In this document: piece by piece, positions 63,636 to 64,000 of the stretch
Layout: the number at the start of each line of letters is the position of its first letter
How positions within the stretch are numbered: the stretch's first letter is position 1
Assembly: GCA_945909635.1 (NCBI GenBank)
Contig: OX246690.1
Location: forward strand, 1,426,001 to 1,490,000
DNA: 64,000 nucleotides
DNA from: Clostridioides difficile_A
GTDB lineage: Bacteria > Bacillota > Clostridia > Peptostreptococcales > Peptostreptococcaceae
Reading direction: 5' to 3'
The notes under the pieces: generated by a model
Database searches by the model: none
What the model was told of the DNA's origin: nothing
Seen by the model: only the letters and a program-made list of their open reading frames with translations
Made by a program: the position numbers and the translations under genes

Positions 63636-64000
63636 GGTATTCCTCCATAAGATATTTGAGATTTTGACGATAAACACATTTATGCTAAAAATATTTAAAT
63701 GTTAATTTATAAATAATTTGACTAATCTATTTTTAATAAGTATTTCAAACTTAGATGTATCAACTTACTTGTTATAATATTAAAAATAAAAATTTTTTAG
63801 TCTAGTAATAATCTTAGATAAAATTAGTTAATTATTAAGTTCGAGTATTGAAAGATTTCCTTTTTGAATGCAATTATATCATATTTTTTTATAAATAGAT
63901 AGATTGCAGATTATGCAGTTGACACTATAGAACTCATTATAGCTAATATTAATTTTAATAATTTTATGAATAAATAATTTATTTATAATTAATTTATTAT
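63636..64000. other. Upstream region of the EAL gene, window end
   Basis: No gene is seen. Minus-strand TATAAT-like hexamers at 63878 and near 63940 could drive the 61401 gene. No riboswitch-like fold was recognised. Confidence 0.4.

Noticed and set aside
55860..64000. c-di-GMP riboswitch upstream of the GGDEF/EAL genes
   Set aside because: I looked for the conserved GEMM-type core in the leaders and did not find it by eye.

Overview
The window is low-GC Firmicute DNA, about 70% A+T by eye, with strong AGGAGG-type ribosome sites and many AUG/UUG/GUG starts. The gene set points to Clostridioides difficile: a class-I-B style 29-bp CRISPR repeat, CRISPR-adjacent type I toxin-antitoxin pairs, an endolysin tail of the CD27L type, a ddl/cinA/VanY-like neighbourhood and a run of GGDEF/EAL genes. 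The species name is an inference from remembered families; no search was run.

Layout. (1) 1-30,400 is ordinary chromosome, mostly transport, peptidoglycan and D-amino-acid metabolism: a Gfo/Idh oxidoreductase, D-aminopeptidase DppA, TrmO, an M20 amidohydrolase, an LD-carboxypeptidase, an isochorismatase, a GDPD, an unusual truncated-condensation/adenylation protein, an OPT peptide transporter with a PqqD-like partner, an ABC-F protein, an M15 carboxypeptidase, a MocR regulator, ddl, cinA, a HAD phosphatase, a Zn-phospholipase-like protein, a sigma-54 activator with its divergent EamA target, a radical SAM protein, an ATP-PPase and a MATE pump. (2) 30,400-53,400 is a defective prophage-like island. 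It has a tyrosine integrase, two copies of a cassette (CRISPR leader, short array, type I toxin, antisense antitoxin) separated by two paralogous membrane proteins, then a tail-end remnant (baseplate proteins, fibres, XhlA, holin, endolysin) with no capsid, terminase, tail tube or tape measure. After the lysis genes come two unknown cargo genes and an agrC-agrB-agrD quorum-sensing set without agrA. Several genes are broken: a LysM protein by an amber codon, the endolysin tail by a frameshift, and one small gene by a frameshift. (3) 51,400-55,550 is accessory DNA: two paralogous XRE-regulator/membrane-protein pairs, a BlaI-type repressor, a decayed second copy of the integrase 3' end with its flanking sequence, and a DUF1835/DUF3658-like plus DUF4145-like pair. 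(4) 55,860-63,635 is a cyclic-di-GMP and sensing locus on the minus strand: a sugar-binding lipoprotein translationally coupled to a membrane EAL phosphodiesterase, a PAS-GGDEF cyclase, and an EAL-PAS phosphodiesterase.

How it fits together. The chromosomal left half handles peptides, cell-wall fragments and small-molecule export. The island carries functions useful to a lysogen (CRISPR spacers that would need cas genes elsewhere, toxin-antitoxin stabilisation, a signalling peptide set) attached to a decayed phage structural module. Short hairpin terminators of one family sit between the island's modules and may be where they were shuffled. The right end couples an extracellular ligand-binding lipoprotein to c-di-GMP turnover. 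The most notable items are the agr cassette without a response regulator, whose predicted signal ring uses serine; the duplicated CRISPR/toxin cassette; and the lipoprotein-EAL pair.
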